Below, piece after piece: positions 1 to 8,529 of a stretch of 64,000 bases of DNA. The first letter of the stretch is position 1. Each line of letters starts with the position of its first letter. Location: NCBI RefSeq assembly GCF_937863485.1, contig NZ_CALMFY010000174.1, forward strand, positions 1 through 64,000. Reading direction: 5' to 3'. Under the pieces are notes generated by a model that saw only the letters and a program-made list of their open reading frames with translations, was not told the origin of the DNA and made no database searches. Source of the stretch: an uncultured Nostoc sp. (GTDB lineage Bacteria > Cyanobacteriota > Cyanobacteriia > Cyanobacteriales > Nostocaceae). Made by a program: the position numbers and the translations under genes.

Positions 1-53
1 TGTTTTTTTTTTTGATAATTATGTTTTTTTTTTTTCGATTTATCTTTTTTTTT

Positions 54-149
54 CTCCGAATTAGCTTTTGTTTTCTCCGAATTAGCTTTTGTGATCTCCG
101 AAATAGCTTTTGCGATCTCCGAAACAGCTTTTGCGATCTCCGAAACGAA
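54..149. repeat. 21-bp tandem repeat, about 4.5 copies
   Basis: Units begin at 54, 75, 96, 117 and 138 with the core CTCCGAAWYAGCTTTTG followed by TTTT, TGAT or CGAT; the last unit is partial. The array lies immediately after the stop codon of the debranching gene and is preceded by several T tracts (1-53). The period is exactly 21 bp in every step. No function is evident; it may be a slipped-strand array in the 3' untranslated region. Confidence 0.9.
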
Positions 150-150
150 T

Positions 151-2277
151 TTACTGATGCATAAGTCCTACTTCTAATTCGCCTGTCTTATTGGTAACTT
201 CCCATTGAGTTTGTTTTCCTTCCCGCCAAAAGCGCAATCCAACTGTAGCGTCTCCTACACTTAGATTTGTCAGTTCCAAATCTGATAAGCACTCTGGTAG
301 TGAAGGTTGTACCTTTAACTTTCGCTGTGGTGCATCGGCTTCAAGTCCTAAAATGGTGCGAATCAGTAAAAGAATTGAGCCAGCAGCCCAAGCTTGGGGA
401 ATATTGGCATCGGGATAAGGCACGGGAAAGTTATTCTCTTGGCGTTCAATTCCGGCAAACAATTCTGGCATCCGCCCAGATTGAAAATAATTAGCCGCAG
501 AAAAAATCCCCTCAGCGATGCGGTTTGCTTCTTCGTGGTAGCCGTAACGCTTTAAACCGGCGGCAATTATTGAGTTGTCGTGCGGCCAAACACTTCCTCT
601 TTGATAACTAATTGGGTTATAAGCTGGATTTTGAGATGAAAGAGTCCGCACACCCCAACCGCACCACATATCTGGTTGAAAAAGTCGCAGGGCCAGCTTT
701 TTCGCTCGTTCTTGGGGGACGATACCAGACCAGAGTAGATGCCCAGGATTTGAGGTAATCGATTGGATTTGCTGCTTGTTGCTATCTAAGCCAAGACAGT
801 AAAAGCCAACTGATTCCATCCAAAATTGTTCATTGAATCGTTGATAAAGTGATTCTGCTTTTTGACGGAGGTTTTGCGATCGCTCTTTTTCTCCCCACAT
901 CTCATAAATTAAAGCTGCTTTTAGCCAAGGATCGTAGACGTAACCCTGAACTTCACACAAAGCTATTGGGGGATCAACTAATTTGCCATTCGGGTAAACC
1001 ATTGATTCACCTGAATCTTTCCAACCTTGATTGCCTAATCCCTTTTTTGAATGAGTTAAGTACTCAACAAATCCATCGCCATCAAAATCACCGTATTTAT
1101 CAATCCAAGTCAGTGCCTTATCTAGTGGCGATCGGCACTCATCCAGCATCCCAAGGTCAGCATTCCAAGAATAGGTTTCAGCTAAAGTAATAATCCAGAG
1201 AATGGTAGTGTCTACCGTTCCGTAGTAGGGATTGTATGGGAGTTGATTGATTTTAGTTAACTCGTCTTCACGCAGTTCATGCAGCATCTTGCCTGGTTGG
1301 GCATCATGCCAGTCATCTAACTCAGTTGCTTGTAGTTGAGCCAACCTGACAAGCGTACCACGGGCAAAATCGTGGTAAACTGCCATACTTTGCAAGCTGG
1401 TAATTATAGAGTCACGGCCAAAGACAGCCATAAACCAGGGAATACCAGCCGCAGGCATCCAAAACTTATGGCCGTTATCATCGACTTCAATCCGCAACGC
1501 TCCCATATCGACGATCGCCTGCTGATAAAATCCTTGAATATCAGCATTAGACGATCGCAACTTTGTCGCATTAGTCAGAAATTCATCACTGATCTCTCCA
1601 TTTGTATTGTGAGACACAGTAGAGTTTTCTTGAGGTTTGAGGATTTCTCCATCGACTAAGGCTGTAGTGTTGATAGAAGTATGCCATGTTTTACCAGGAG
1701 CGATCGCTACATCAAACATCAAACGACCGTTTGCATATCTTGCTGTTGAACTTGCACAAACTGTCTCAGTTACAATGCCTCGGACAAAAGAACCGTTACG
1801 GTACTCAGTAGAAAGTATTCCATCTTTCCATGTTGTTGCTGTCTCTCCCCGTGTCAAAATCTTCTTTGCTTTCACCTCAAAGATATCTGCAAAGTCTGAA
1901 CGAATCGCCAACATCAGTTGAAACTCAACTGCTTCTAAGTGATGATTGGTGATATCGATATCTTCGTGCATCCCTCCTATAATGTCGCGCCGGATGGTTA
2001 CAAGCAAACTACCAGAAGGGAAAATGCCGTTGACAGTGGTAAGTTCCGGGTTGGTGAATTGGTAAAGCGCACTGTGATGCGTGATGTTACTAGAAGCTAG
2101 CAGTGAAAGTTGGTAACGATTGAGAGAAATTTCGTAATAAGAAATTAAGCGGGTATCACGAACAAAAAAGCCTTGGGCTTGATTGTCATCAATGGAACCA
2201 TCAGTAGCTGTAACTAAAAACGAGGAACCATCGTTAATTGTGATCAGATTAGGATTGACAATAACTTTTGTTGGCAT
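151..2277 (-). CDS. amylo-alpha-1,6-glucosidase (glycogen debranching enzyme type)
   Basis: 708 aa cytosolic glycoside hydrolase expected to cleave alpha-1,6 branch points in glycogen or related alpha-glucans. The N-terminal part (about 1-230) resembles the glycogen-debranching N-terminal beta-domain, including the stretch GFFVRDTRLISYYEISLN (residues 37-54). The C-terminal two thirds are an (alpha/alpha)6-barrel of the GDE C-terminal type, with FGRDS at 286-290, a DGDGFVEY segment near 400, GWKDSGES, and SVWPHDNS near the end. Length and domain order fit this bacterial family. The ATG follows no strong ribosome site. The gene stands alone on the minus strand; a second debranching enzyme (GlgX) lies 20 kb away. 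The natural substrate may be maltodextrin rather than glycogen. Confidence 0.88.
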   Translation of the reverse strand: MPTKVIVNPNLITINDGSSFLVTATDGSIDDNQAQGFFVRDTRLISYYEISLNRYQLSLLASSNITHHSALYQFTNPELTTVNGIFPSGSLLVTIRRDIIGGMHEDIDITNHHLEAVEFQLMLAIRSDFADIFEVKAKKILTRGETATTWKDGILSTEYRNGSFVRGIVTETVCASSTARYANGRLMFDVAIAPGKTWHTSINTTALVDGEILKPQENSTVSHNTNGEISDEFLTNATKLRSSNADIQGFYQQAIVDMGALRIEVDDNGHKFWMPAAGIPWFMAVFGRDSIITSLQSMAVYHDFARGTLVRLAQLQATELDDWHDAQPGKMLHELREDELTKINQLPYNPYYGTVDTTILWIITLAETYSWNADLGMLDECRSPLDKALTWIDKYGDFDGDGFVEYLTHSKKGLGNQGWKDSGESMVYPNGKLVDPPIALCEVQGYVYDPWLKAALIYEMWGEKERSQNLRQKAESLYQRFNEQFWMESVGFYCLGLDSNKQQIQSITSNPGHLLWSGIVPQERAKKLALRLFQPDMWCGWGVRTLSSQNPAYNPISYQRGSVWPHDNSIIAAGLKRYGYHEEANRIAEGIFSAANYFQSGRMPELFAGIERQENNFPVPYPDANIPQAWAAGSILLLIRTILGLEADAPQRKLKVQPSLPECLSDLELTNLSVGDATVGLRFWREGKQTQWEVTNKTGELEVGLMHQ

Positions 2278-2666
2278 AGAAGTCAGACTAATTCGTAATT
2301 AATAATGATGCTGGACAGCCTTCGCAAAGGGTTTCTAAAAGTTGCTTGAGCGACTGTGCGTAGCCTCTAACTCGCTAACGTAGTTCGTAATTAATGCACA
2401 CTTTCAAAAGCTTAATCAAGAGTGTTTTTAATCCTTTCTCCTTTTCCTCAAATAATAGTGCCTTTACCAATTTTGTCTCATCCCAATTTTCCCAAATGAG
2501 ACTACATATAGCAATCCTAAATCATTTGTGAAAATTACATATCTCTTTCTTCTTTTTTCTGTTTGCGTCCAACTTTTGGAGACGCTGCGCGTTGGCGTCA
2601 GCCTCTCGCAGAGATGGCGGTTCGTTTCCTTATCTATATTTTTCACGACTCCTGCAAGGATTGCTC
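2278..2666. other. intergenic region with small dispersed repeats
   Basis: This gap upstream of the debranching gene contains two copies of the short string TTCGTAATTAAT (near 2292 and 2383) and fragments of the GC-rich dispersed repeat family (for example CTGCGCGTTGGCGTCAGCC near 2584). Short open frames here have no protein-like character. No promoter could be assigned with confidence. Confidence 0.5.
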
Positions 2667-2817
2667 TTGAAAACTGTATTTCTTTCCGTATGCAAAGAAA
2701 AAACCCTCATCCCCCAACCCCTTCTCCCAATATTGGGAGAAGGGGAGCCGGAAACAAGTCCCTCTCCCCCTACTTGGGAGAGGGATTTAGGGTGAGGGCA
2801 AAAACTACGGTTCTCAA
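2667..2817. repeat. MITE-like element, copy 1
   Basis: About 151 bp with imperfect terminal inverted repeats: the left end TTGAAAACTGTATTTCTTTC pairs with the right end, whose complement reads TTGAGAACCGTAGTTTTTGC. Inside are nested pairings of CCCTCATCCCCC with GGGTGAGGG and CCCCTTCTCCCAATATTGGG-type arms. A second copy in the same orientation lies at 4091-4239. Similarity continues about 15 bp past the right end in both copies, so the exact borders are uncertain. Confidence 0.75.
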
Positions 2818-2886
2818 CATAGATGAGGTTTAAACCTGGAAACCTAGACTAAATATGACTTTCATAATTGCGAATTACGAATTATT

Positions 2887-3699
2887 TTAACCATTCCCCT
2901 CAAACCCTGGATATAAGGTCATGCCACCATCTACAAACATTGTTATTCCGTTCACATAATCAGAGTCATCAGAAGCTAGCCAAACCGCTGCTTTGGCAAT
3001 ATCATCAACATCACCCACCCGTTTTGCTGGAATCAGTTGAAGTAACTTCGCTTCTGCTTCTGGTGTGTCCCAAGCTGATTTATTGATTGGGGTTTTAATC
3101 GCACCAGGGGCAATACTATTGACACGAATTTTGTGGGGAGCAAGTTCTTGAGCAATACTTTGCATCATCATATTTATACCACCCTTACTAGCAGCATAAT
3201 TAACGTGCCCCGCCCAAGGTATTACTTGATGCACGGAACTCATGCAAATAATCTTACCTGCGGCAGATGAAATATCAGGCTTCACACCTCGACGCAAGAA
3301 TTCCTTTGCAGCTTCTCGCGCACACAAGAATTGTCCTGTCAGATTTAGTCCAATGACCATGTTCCAATGGTCAAGGGTCATATCTATAAATGCTGAGTCT
3401 TTTTGAATGCCCGAATTACTCACTAAAATATCAATAGTGCCAAATTCTTGGAGCGTTTTGCTGAACATTGCCTTTACTTCGTCTTCTTTGCTGACATCAG
3501 CTTGAATGGCAAATGCTTCTCCATTAGCGGCTTTGATATCATCGACAATTTTTTCGGCTTTTTCAGCTTCCGAATGGTAGTTAACAGCTACTGCTGCACC
3601 TGATGCGGCCAAATGGCGAGCTATAGCTTCACCAATGCCAGAACTAGCACCTGTCACAATTGCTTTTTGACCTTTGAGCAGGTTAGGGGAATAGCTCAT
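2887..3699 (-). CDS. SDR family oxidoreductase (glucose 1-dehydrogenase-like)
   Basis: 270 aa classical short-chain dehydrogenase, cytosolic, NAD(P)-dependent. It shows the cofactor motif TGASSGIG (residues 16-23), the NSG motif near 95, catalytic Ser155, Tyr168 and Lys172 in the order S-x12-YAASK, and a C-terminal SDDSDYVNGITMFVDGG stretch typical of glucose 1-dehydrogenase and 3-oxoacyl-reductase-like members. The open frame extends 45 codons upstream, but similarity starts at MSYSPNLLKG, and GAAAG lies just ahead of this ATG, so 3699 is chosen. Glucose as substrate is the usual database label, not something the sequence proves. The gene is alone and flanked by two direct MITE-like copies, which suggests movement or duplication of this segment. 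Confidence 0.85.
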   Translation of the reverse strand: MSYSPNLLKGQKAIVTGASSGIGEAIARHLAASGAAVAVNYHSEAEKAEKIVDDIKAANGEAFAIQADVSKEDEVKAMFSKTLQEFGTIDILVSNSGIQKDSAFIDMTLDHWNMVIGLNLTGQFLCAREAAKEFLRRGVKPDISSAAGKIICMSSVHQVIPWAGHVNYAASKGGINMMMQSIAQELAPHKIRVNSIAPGAIKTPINKSAWDTPEAEAKLLQLIPAKRVGDVDDIAKAAVWLASDDSDYVNGITMFVDGGMTLYPGFEGNG

Positions 3700-4090
3700 A
3701 ATGCTTTCGGTACTTTTAAAATTTGCGTTTGTTGCAAGTAGCTGAAGACTTGCATGATATTTTTGCTTTCTAGGCGTAGTATTAAGTTGGCGATTTAGAT
3801 TGTCAAATCGATAAAGTTTTGATTTTTTAATCAAAACTTTTTTTAGTGTAAGAAATACCCAGTATTTTCCTAATCTATCTAAAGAAAGATAAACAGTATA
3901 TTGCTTGACTGATTAATATTTCAATTATTTATCATTTCTGTGACAACGGTGTGTCTTTATTTTTAAGATTTGTAAAGCTGTAACTTTAAATTTTATCTAA
4001 ATTTTAATAAAAATTTATGGTATATTCAGAGCAACTTGGGTTATGGGTCAAAGTAAAATTTTTAGTTAATCAAACTAAACCGCATCTACC
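3700..4090. other. AT-rich intergenic region
   Basis: This stretch upstream of the SDR gene is very AT-rich and includes a run of poorly translated codons in frame with the SDR gene, which I do not regard as coding. No RNA gene or clear promoter was recognised. Confidence 0.4.
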
Positions 4091-4239
4091 TTGAAAACTG
4101 TAATTCTTTCCATATGAAAAGAAAAAACCCTCATCCCCCAGCCCCTTCTCTCAATATTGCCATAAGCGGAGCCAAAAAGAAGTCCCTCTCCCTACTTGGG
4201 AGAGGGATTTAGGGTGAGGGCAAAAACTACGGTTCTCAA
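4091..4239. repeat. MITE-like element, copy 2
   Basis: Second copy of the element at 2667-2817, same orientation. Left end TTGAAAACTGTAATTCTTTC; right end complement TTGAGAACCGTAGTTTTTGC. The central arm is degenerate (AATATTGCCATAAGCGG instead of AATATTGGGAGAAGGGG). No clear target-site duplication was found at either copy. Confidence 0.75.
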
Positions 4240-4317
4240 TATAGATAACGTTTAAATGACCTAAATAAGAGAACAATATAAGATGTTAAGACATTTTTAG
4301 CCGCCTCTAAAGTGTCT

Positions 4318-4377
4318 GATTAGATTCGCTATTGTCAAATAGCGGATCTAATTAAAAATATCAATTTGGATATTTTT
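4318..4377. promoter_or_regulatory. two consecutive hairpins upstream of the oxidase operon
   Basis: A near-perfect palindrome has arms GATTAGATTCGCTATT (4318-4333) and AATAGCGGATCTAATT (4338-4353) around a GTCA loop. It is followed at 4354-4377 by AAAAATATC and GATATTTTT arms. They lie about 280 bp before the first gene of the respiratory operon. They could be a terminator or regulator site. No NtcA-type GTA-N8-TAC site was seen between here and the first start codon. Confidence 0.5.
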
Positions 4378-4656
4378 GATAAATATCCATTTGGATATGA
4401 TATAAATTAAAATTGTGGTTAATTTAGAGACTTTTGATAGGGGAAAAAATAATTACTAAAAAATAGTAAATATGGAAAAAGCTATTTATTTAAAAAGTTC
4501 CTTTCAAAATATAATTGCATCGCAAATTTTCAATGTTTTTGAATAGGTTTAGCTGCGGCGTTAGCAGCAGTATTCTTGAGAATATCAATGGTGCGTTAAG
4601 CGGATGGCAATTCCATGCAACGCATCTATATACTTAGATCCATGAAGGAGAAAGCG

Positions 4657-5151
4657 ATGCCTAGTCTGTCTCTGAATAACCAAGATTTACCATACCCTGA
4701 CCCTCTACACCCGATCATCGTCCACTTCGTAATCGCGATGGTGCTTTTTTCTTTCATCTGCGATGTGCTGGGCTATTTCACCCGCAACGTGCGTTTGTTT
4801 GAGGTGAGTTTCTGGAATATGTTTGTTGCTTCGGCAGCCATTTTTGTAGCGGTGATTTTTGGTCAATTTGAAGCAGGTTTGGCAAACATCTACCAAGCCG
4901 TTCAGCCAACGTTGAATTATCATACTATCTTGGGTTGGTCACTGGCAGCTATTGTCGTGGCGATCGCAGCTTGGCGTTTTGTGATTCGCAACCGCAACCC
5001 CCGAAAAGTACCGCCTGCTTACCTGGGTGCTGCAACATTTTTAGTCTGCCTAGTGTTTTTGCAAGTGTATTTGGGGAGTAAACTGTTTTGGGTATATGGG
5101 TTGCACGTAGAGCCTGTAGTTCAAGCCATGAAACAGGGAGTTTCACCATGA
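4657..5151 (+). CDS. DUF2231 membrane protein, first gene of the oxidase operon
   Basis: 164 aa integral membrane protein with four hydrophobic segments (about 24-42, 56-75, 94-113, 122-145). The N-terminal sequence PDPLHPIIVHFVIAMVLFSF matches the DUF2231 signature, in which conserved His residues lie at the start of the first membrane helix. Start chosen at 4657 because AAGGAG sits at 4645-4650, six bases ahead; an in-frame ATG at 4615 lacks such a site. The next gene overlaps by ATGA and is also DUF2231. Position at the head of a quinol-oxidase operon suggests an accessory or assembly role, but its biochemical function is unknown. Confidence 0.85.
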   Translation: MPSLSLNNQDLPYPDPLHPIIVHFVIAMVLFSFICDVLGYFTRNVRLFEVSFWNMFVASAAIFVAVIFGQFEAGLANIYQAVQPTLNYHTILGWSLAAIVVAIAAWRFVIRNRNPRKVPPAYLGAATFLVCLVFLQVYLGSKLFWVYGLHVEPVVQAMKQGVSP

Positions 5152-5741
5152 ACTGGCAACTGATTGAGCAGTTGAGATTGCGGCTGGGTGCTAACGGATT
5201 ACCCTACGAAATTCCTGTACATCCGCAGTTGGTGCATCTAACGCTGGGTTTGTTGATCATTGCGATCGTTTTTGATATAGCAGGAGCGCTGTTTCCCTTA
5301 GAAAAGCCAATTTTCAAATTTTTGGGATTGACAGCCATCCGTTCTAGCTTTTTTGATGTCGGCTGGTACAACCTTATAGGAGCAGCAGGTATCACGTTTT
5401 TCACGGTTGCTGCTGGTTTTTTTGAGCTAGTGTTGGCAAATCCACCAGTTGAGCAAAAGAGTGCTTGGGGGTTAAATGCTGGTTGGACAATGCTTTTACA
5501 TGGTTTGGGTGGCGTTTTGCTGTTGGGGATCATTGTAGGCATGACTGTATGGAGAGGTTTGCAACGCTACCGCTGGCGTAAAGATGCTTCCAGGCAGGTG
5601 CAGTGGAGTTACTTGTTAGCAGGCATTGCGATAATGGGCATATTATTCGTTCATGGAACTTTGGGGGCGCAATTGGGAGAGGAATTTGGGATTCACATTA
5701 CCGCTGCTAATACCATTTCCAATAATCTTTACAACAAATAA
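5148..5741 (+). CDS. DUF2231 membrane protein, second copy
   Basis: 197 aa membrane protein with four predicted helices, homologous in plan to the preceding gene: the N-terminus carries YEIPVHPQLVHLTLGLLIIA, again with two His residues entering helix 1. The ATG overlaps the upstream stop codon (ATGA at 5148-5151), with AGGGAG ahead of it, indicating translational coupling. It is longer than the first copy because of an extended loop after helix 1 (residues 45-75). Paired DUF2231 genes directly before an oxidase suggest a heteromeric membrane partner; this is inference from context. Confidence 0.85.
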   Translation: MNWQLIEQLRLRLGANGLPYEIPVHPQLVHLTLGLLIIAIVFDIAGALFPLEKPIFKFLGLTAIRSSFFDVGWYNLIGAAGITFFTVAAGFFELVLANPPVEQKSAWGLNAGWTMLLHGLGGVLLLGIIVGMTVWRGLQRYRWRKDASRQVQWSYLLAGIAIMGILFVHGTLGAQLGEEFGIHITAANTISNNLYNK

Positions 5742-5765
5742 TTAAACGAGAATTTATCGAATTTT

Positions 5766-6686
5766 ATGTTTAGTGTTTTTGAATATGTATTAATGGCGTT
5801 TTATGTAGCAGTGCTGCTCATCATCAGTCGGTGGATTGGGCAGCAGGCGTTTTCTTGGATGCCTCCCCAAGCTACAACAGAAGCACAACGGGTAGATGAT
5901 TTGTTTAGCTTCTTAGTCTCAATTGGAGCATTCATTTTCCTGGGGCTGGTTGGCATTATCGTGTATGCGATCGTTTTCCATCGTGCCAGTCCAAAAGACT
6001 ACAGCGAGGGACACCCCTCTAGAGGTGATGCGAGGCTAGAAATATTGTGGACAGCAACCCCGACTTTGTTAGTAGTGTGGATTGCTTTGCAAAGCTTCAA
6101 TATTTATCAGCAATTAAATATTCTCGGTCTAAACCAAATTGTGCATTTGCACACACCCCTAGAATCTGCACCCGCCTACGCCGCAATCGTCAGCGATGTC
6201 CCCAAACCTGCGTCTGAAACTATTGATGTTTTCGCTAAACAGTGGGATTGGTCTTTTCGTTATCCAAATAATGTTACTAGTAATCAGCTGCATCTGCCGA
6301 TCAATCGCAGCACTCGCTTAAATCTGCAAGCGCAGGATGTAATCCACGGTTTCTACGTCCCTGAGTTTCGCTTAAAGCAGGATATTGTTCCAGGGCGCAA
6401 GATTAATCTTGTGCTAACACCCATTCGCCCAGGTAAATATCGGCTGAAAGATTCTCAATTTAGCGGTACTTACTTTGCCTTAATGGAAACGGACGTATAC
6501 GTTGAATCCTTTGATAAATATAACCAGTGGCTCACGCAAACTGCTAATAGCGAACAAACTCCAGCAAATCAGGCAGTTGCCGAAAATATCCAACCACCGA
6601 AAACATTATTCAATAGCGGCTGGTACACCGTCGCACCGGCTCAACCTGCCGTTGCCAATAAAAGGAAGCTAACTAATGACACATGA
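5766..6686 (+). CDS. ctaC: heme-copper oxidase subunit II lacking CuA ligands (alternative/quinol oxidase type)
   Basis: 306 aa membrane protein with two N-terminal helices (about 4-24 and 46-70) and a C-terminal cupredoxin domain facing the lumen or periplasm. The family fold is clear from ARLEILWTATPTLLVVWIA, KQWDWSFRYP (158-167) and DVIHGFYVPEFRLKQDIVPG. In cytochrome c oxidases the CuA site reads CSELCGxxHxxM; here the aligned residues 229-240 are DSQFSGTYFALM, so both Cys (D229, S233) and one His (F237) are gone while H194 and M240 remain. This is the pattern of cyanobacterial alternative respiratory terminal oxidases, thought to take electrons from quinol. Overlaps the subunit I gene by 11 bases. 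Confidence 0.9.
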   Translation: MFSVFEYVLMAFYVAVLLIISRWIGQQAFSWMPPQATTEAQRVDDLFSFLVSIGAFIFLGLVGIIVYAIVFHRASPKDYSEGHPSRGDARLEILWTATPTLLVVWIALQSFNIYQQLNILGLNQIVHLHTPLESAPAYAAIVSDVPKPASETIDVFAKQWDWSFRYPNNVTSNQLHLPINRSTRLNLQAQDVIHGFYVPEFRLKQDIVPGRKINLVLTPIRPGKYRLKDSQFSGTYFALMETDVYVESFDKYNQWLTQTANSEQTPANQAVAENIQPPKTLFNSGWYTVAPAQPAVANKRKLTNDT

Positions 6687-8352
6687 TTTGAGTGGAGAGA
6701 TTACCGGGGATCAAGAATCGAAAAATTACCAGAACAAGTCTGAGAATACTTGGCGGGAATATTTCAGCTTCAACACCGATCATAAGGTGATTGGAGTTCA
6801 GTACATGGTAATGACCTTCATTTTCTTCCTGATTGGCGGGCTGTTGGCGATGCTCATCCGGGCTGAGTTGCTCACCCCGGAATCAAATTTAGTTGATCGT
6901 CCCCTCTACAATGGTTTGTTCACCATGCACGGGACAATCATGATTTTCCTGTGGATTATTCCCTTTAATGCAGGTCTTTCTAACTACTTAGTGCCGCTAA
7001 TGATTGGAGCGCGGGACATGTCTTTTCCCCTGCTCAACGCCATCTCCTTTTGGATTCTGCCACCAGCTGGTCTTTTACTACTGTCTAGCTTCTTCCTACC
7101 TAACGGGACTGCACAAGCTGGCTGGTGGTCTTATCCACCAATTAGTCTGCAAGTTCCAGGGGATCAGTTCATTAACGGTGAATTCATTTGGATAGTTAGC
7201 CTAGTACTAATAGGTATCTCTTCAATTATGGGGGCTGTCAACTTTGTAACTACTATCTTTTGGATGCGGGCACCAGGGATGACATTTTTCCGAATGCCCG
7301 TCTTTGTATGGTCGGTTTTTAGCGCCCAGTTGTTGCAGCTGATTAATTTACCTGCCTTGACGGCTGCATTGATCCTGCTGTTGCTTGACCTCTCGTTCGG
7401 TACACAATTTTTTAAACCGGACGCAAATGGCGATCCGATCATTTACCAACACCTATTCTGGTTCTACTCTCACCCAGCAGTTTATATCATGGCACTACCA
7501 GCCTTCGGCATTTTTGCTGAGGTTTTGCCTGCATTTTCTCGTAATCCCCTATTTGGTTATCGGTCAGTTGCGATCGCTACCTTAGGTATTGCTGCGGTCA
7601 GCATCTTCGTTTGGGTACATCATATGTTCACCAGTGCCACCCCTGGTTGGATGCGGATGACCTTCATGGCTACCTCAATGTTAGTTGCAATACCCACTGG
7701 TATTAAAGCCTTCGCTTGGACTGCCACCATCTGGAGAAGTAAGCTGCACCTAGAGACACCAATGCTGTTTGCGATGGGAGGTGCAGCGATGTTTATTTTT
7801 GGCGGTGTTACTGGTGTAATGCTTGCTGCCACGCCATTTGATATCCACGTTAATAATACCTACTTTGTTGTGGGACACTTCCACTACATCGTTTTTAACA
7901 CGATCACAATGGCAATCTTCGCGGCAATTTACTACTGGTTTCCCAAGATAACTGGAAGAATGTATGCCGAGGGTTGGGGTAAGCTGCATTTCTGGCTGAC
8001 TTTTATTCCTGCCAATATCACCTTCTTCTCCATGCACCCATTAGGTTTACAAGGGATGCTACGCCGAGTTTCTTCCTACGACCCACAGTATCAGGGATGG
8101 AATGTCATCGCTAGCCTGGGATCATTCTTGCTAGGAGCATCGACACTGCCTTTTATTGCTAACATGGTAGGCTCTTGGCTTTACGGGCCAAAGGCAGTTA
8201 ACAATCCTTGGCACGCTACCGGACTGGAATGGACAACCTCTTCACCACCTCCACCAGAAAACTTTGAGGAGATTCCGGTTGTGACAAAACCTCCTTATGA
8301 CTACGGCGATCCAAAGTACTCGGTAGTCCTAGAGACTGATAATGGTGAGTAA
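6676..8352 (+). CDS. ctaD: heme-copper oxidase subunit I
   Basis: 558 aa catalytic subunit with about 12 membrane helices, reducing O2 at a heme/CuB centre. Ligands are all visible: H85 (low-spin heme), H266 and Y270 (CuB His with cross-linked Tyr, in YSHPAVY), H315 and H316 (CuB), H401 and H403 (in GHFHY). Length is normal for the family. The start overlaps the end of subunit II. The C-terminal tail (520-558) is polar and Pro-rich. With a CuA-less subunit II it should function as a quinol oxidase; neither heme type nor donor can be proven from sequence. Confidence 0.93.
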   Translation: MTHDLSGEITGDQESKNYQNKSENTWREYFSFNTDHKVIGVQYMVMTFIFFLIGGLLAMLIRAELLTPESNLVDRPLYNGLFTMHGTIMIFLWIIPFNAGLSNYLVPLMIGARDMSFPLLNAISFWILPPAGLLLLSSFFLPNGTAQAGWWSYPPISLQVPGDQFINGEFIWIVSLVLIGISSIMGAVNFVTTIFWMRAPGMTFFRMPVFVWSVFSAQLLQLINLPALTAALILLLLDLSFGTQFFKPDANGDPIIYQHLFWFYSHPAVYIMALPAFGIFAEVLPAFSRNPLFGYRSVAIATLGIAAVSIFVWVHHMFTSATPGWMRMTFMATSMLVAIPTGIKAFAWTATIWRSKLHLETPMLFAMGGAAMFIFGGVTGVMLAATPFDIHVNNTYFVVGHFHYIVFNTITMAIFAAIYYWFPKITGRMYAEGWGKLHFWLTFIPANITFFSMHPLGLQGMLRRVSSYDPQYQGWNVIASLGSFLLGASTLPFIANMVGSWLYGPKAVNNPWHATGLEWTTSSPPPPENFEEIPVVTKPPYDYGDPKYSVVLETDNGE

Positions 8353-8529
8353 GGATAAAACACCTTTTACTGAGGACAAAGGGGATAAGGAGGATAACCC
8401 ATTCTCAATACTTTTCTACGAGAGGCTGCGCCCTAAGCGTAGCTATGCCGCAGGCTTTACGGCAACTCTTAGAGACGCTCTTGCGTTCGCTCAGTACAAG
8501 TGCCCAATACCCAATGCCCCAATTGAGTT
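8353..8529. repeat. small dispersed repeats inserted between oxidase subunit I and III genes
   Basis: This 177-bp gap breaks an otherwise tight operon. It contains GC-rich dispersed-repeat segments (GAGGCTGCGCCCTAAGCG, CTATGCCGCAGGCTTTACG, TTAGAGACGCTCTTGCG) of the family found all over the window, followed by the low-complexity CCCAATACCCAATGCCCCAA. An in-frame reading from 8342 is possible but is largely repeat translation. Confidence 0.7.

Noticed and set aside
3700..3834. 45-codon N-terminal extension of the SDR gene
   Set aside because: AT-rich, Lys/Asn-type translation with no similarity to SDR proteins; the internal ATG fits the family start.
4255..4656. NtcA site upstream of the oxidase operon
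   Set aside because: No GTA-N8-TAC found on inspection, although heterocyst-type regulation would have been expected.
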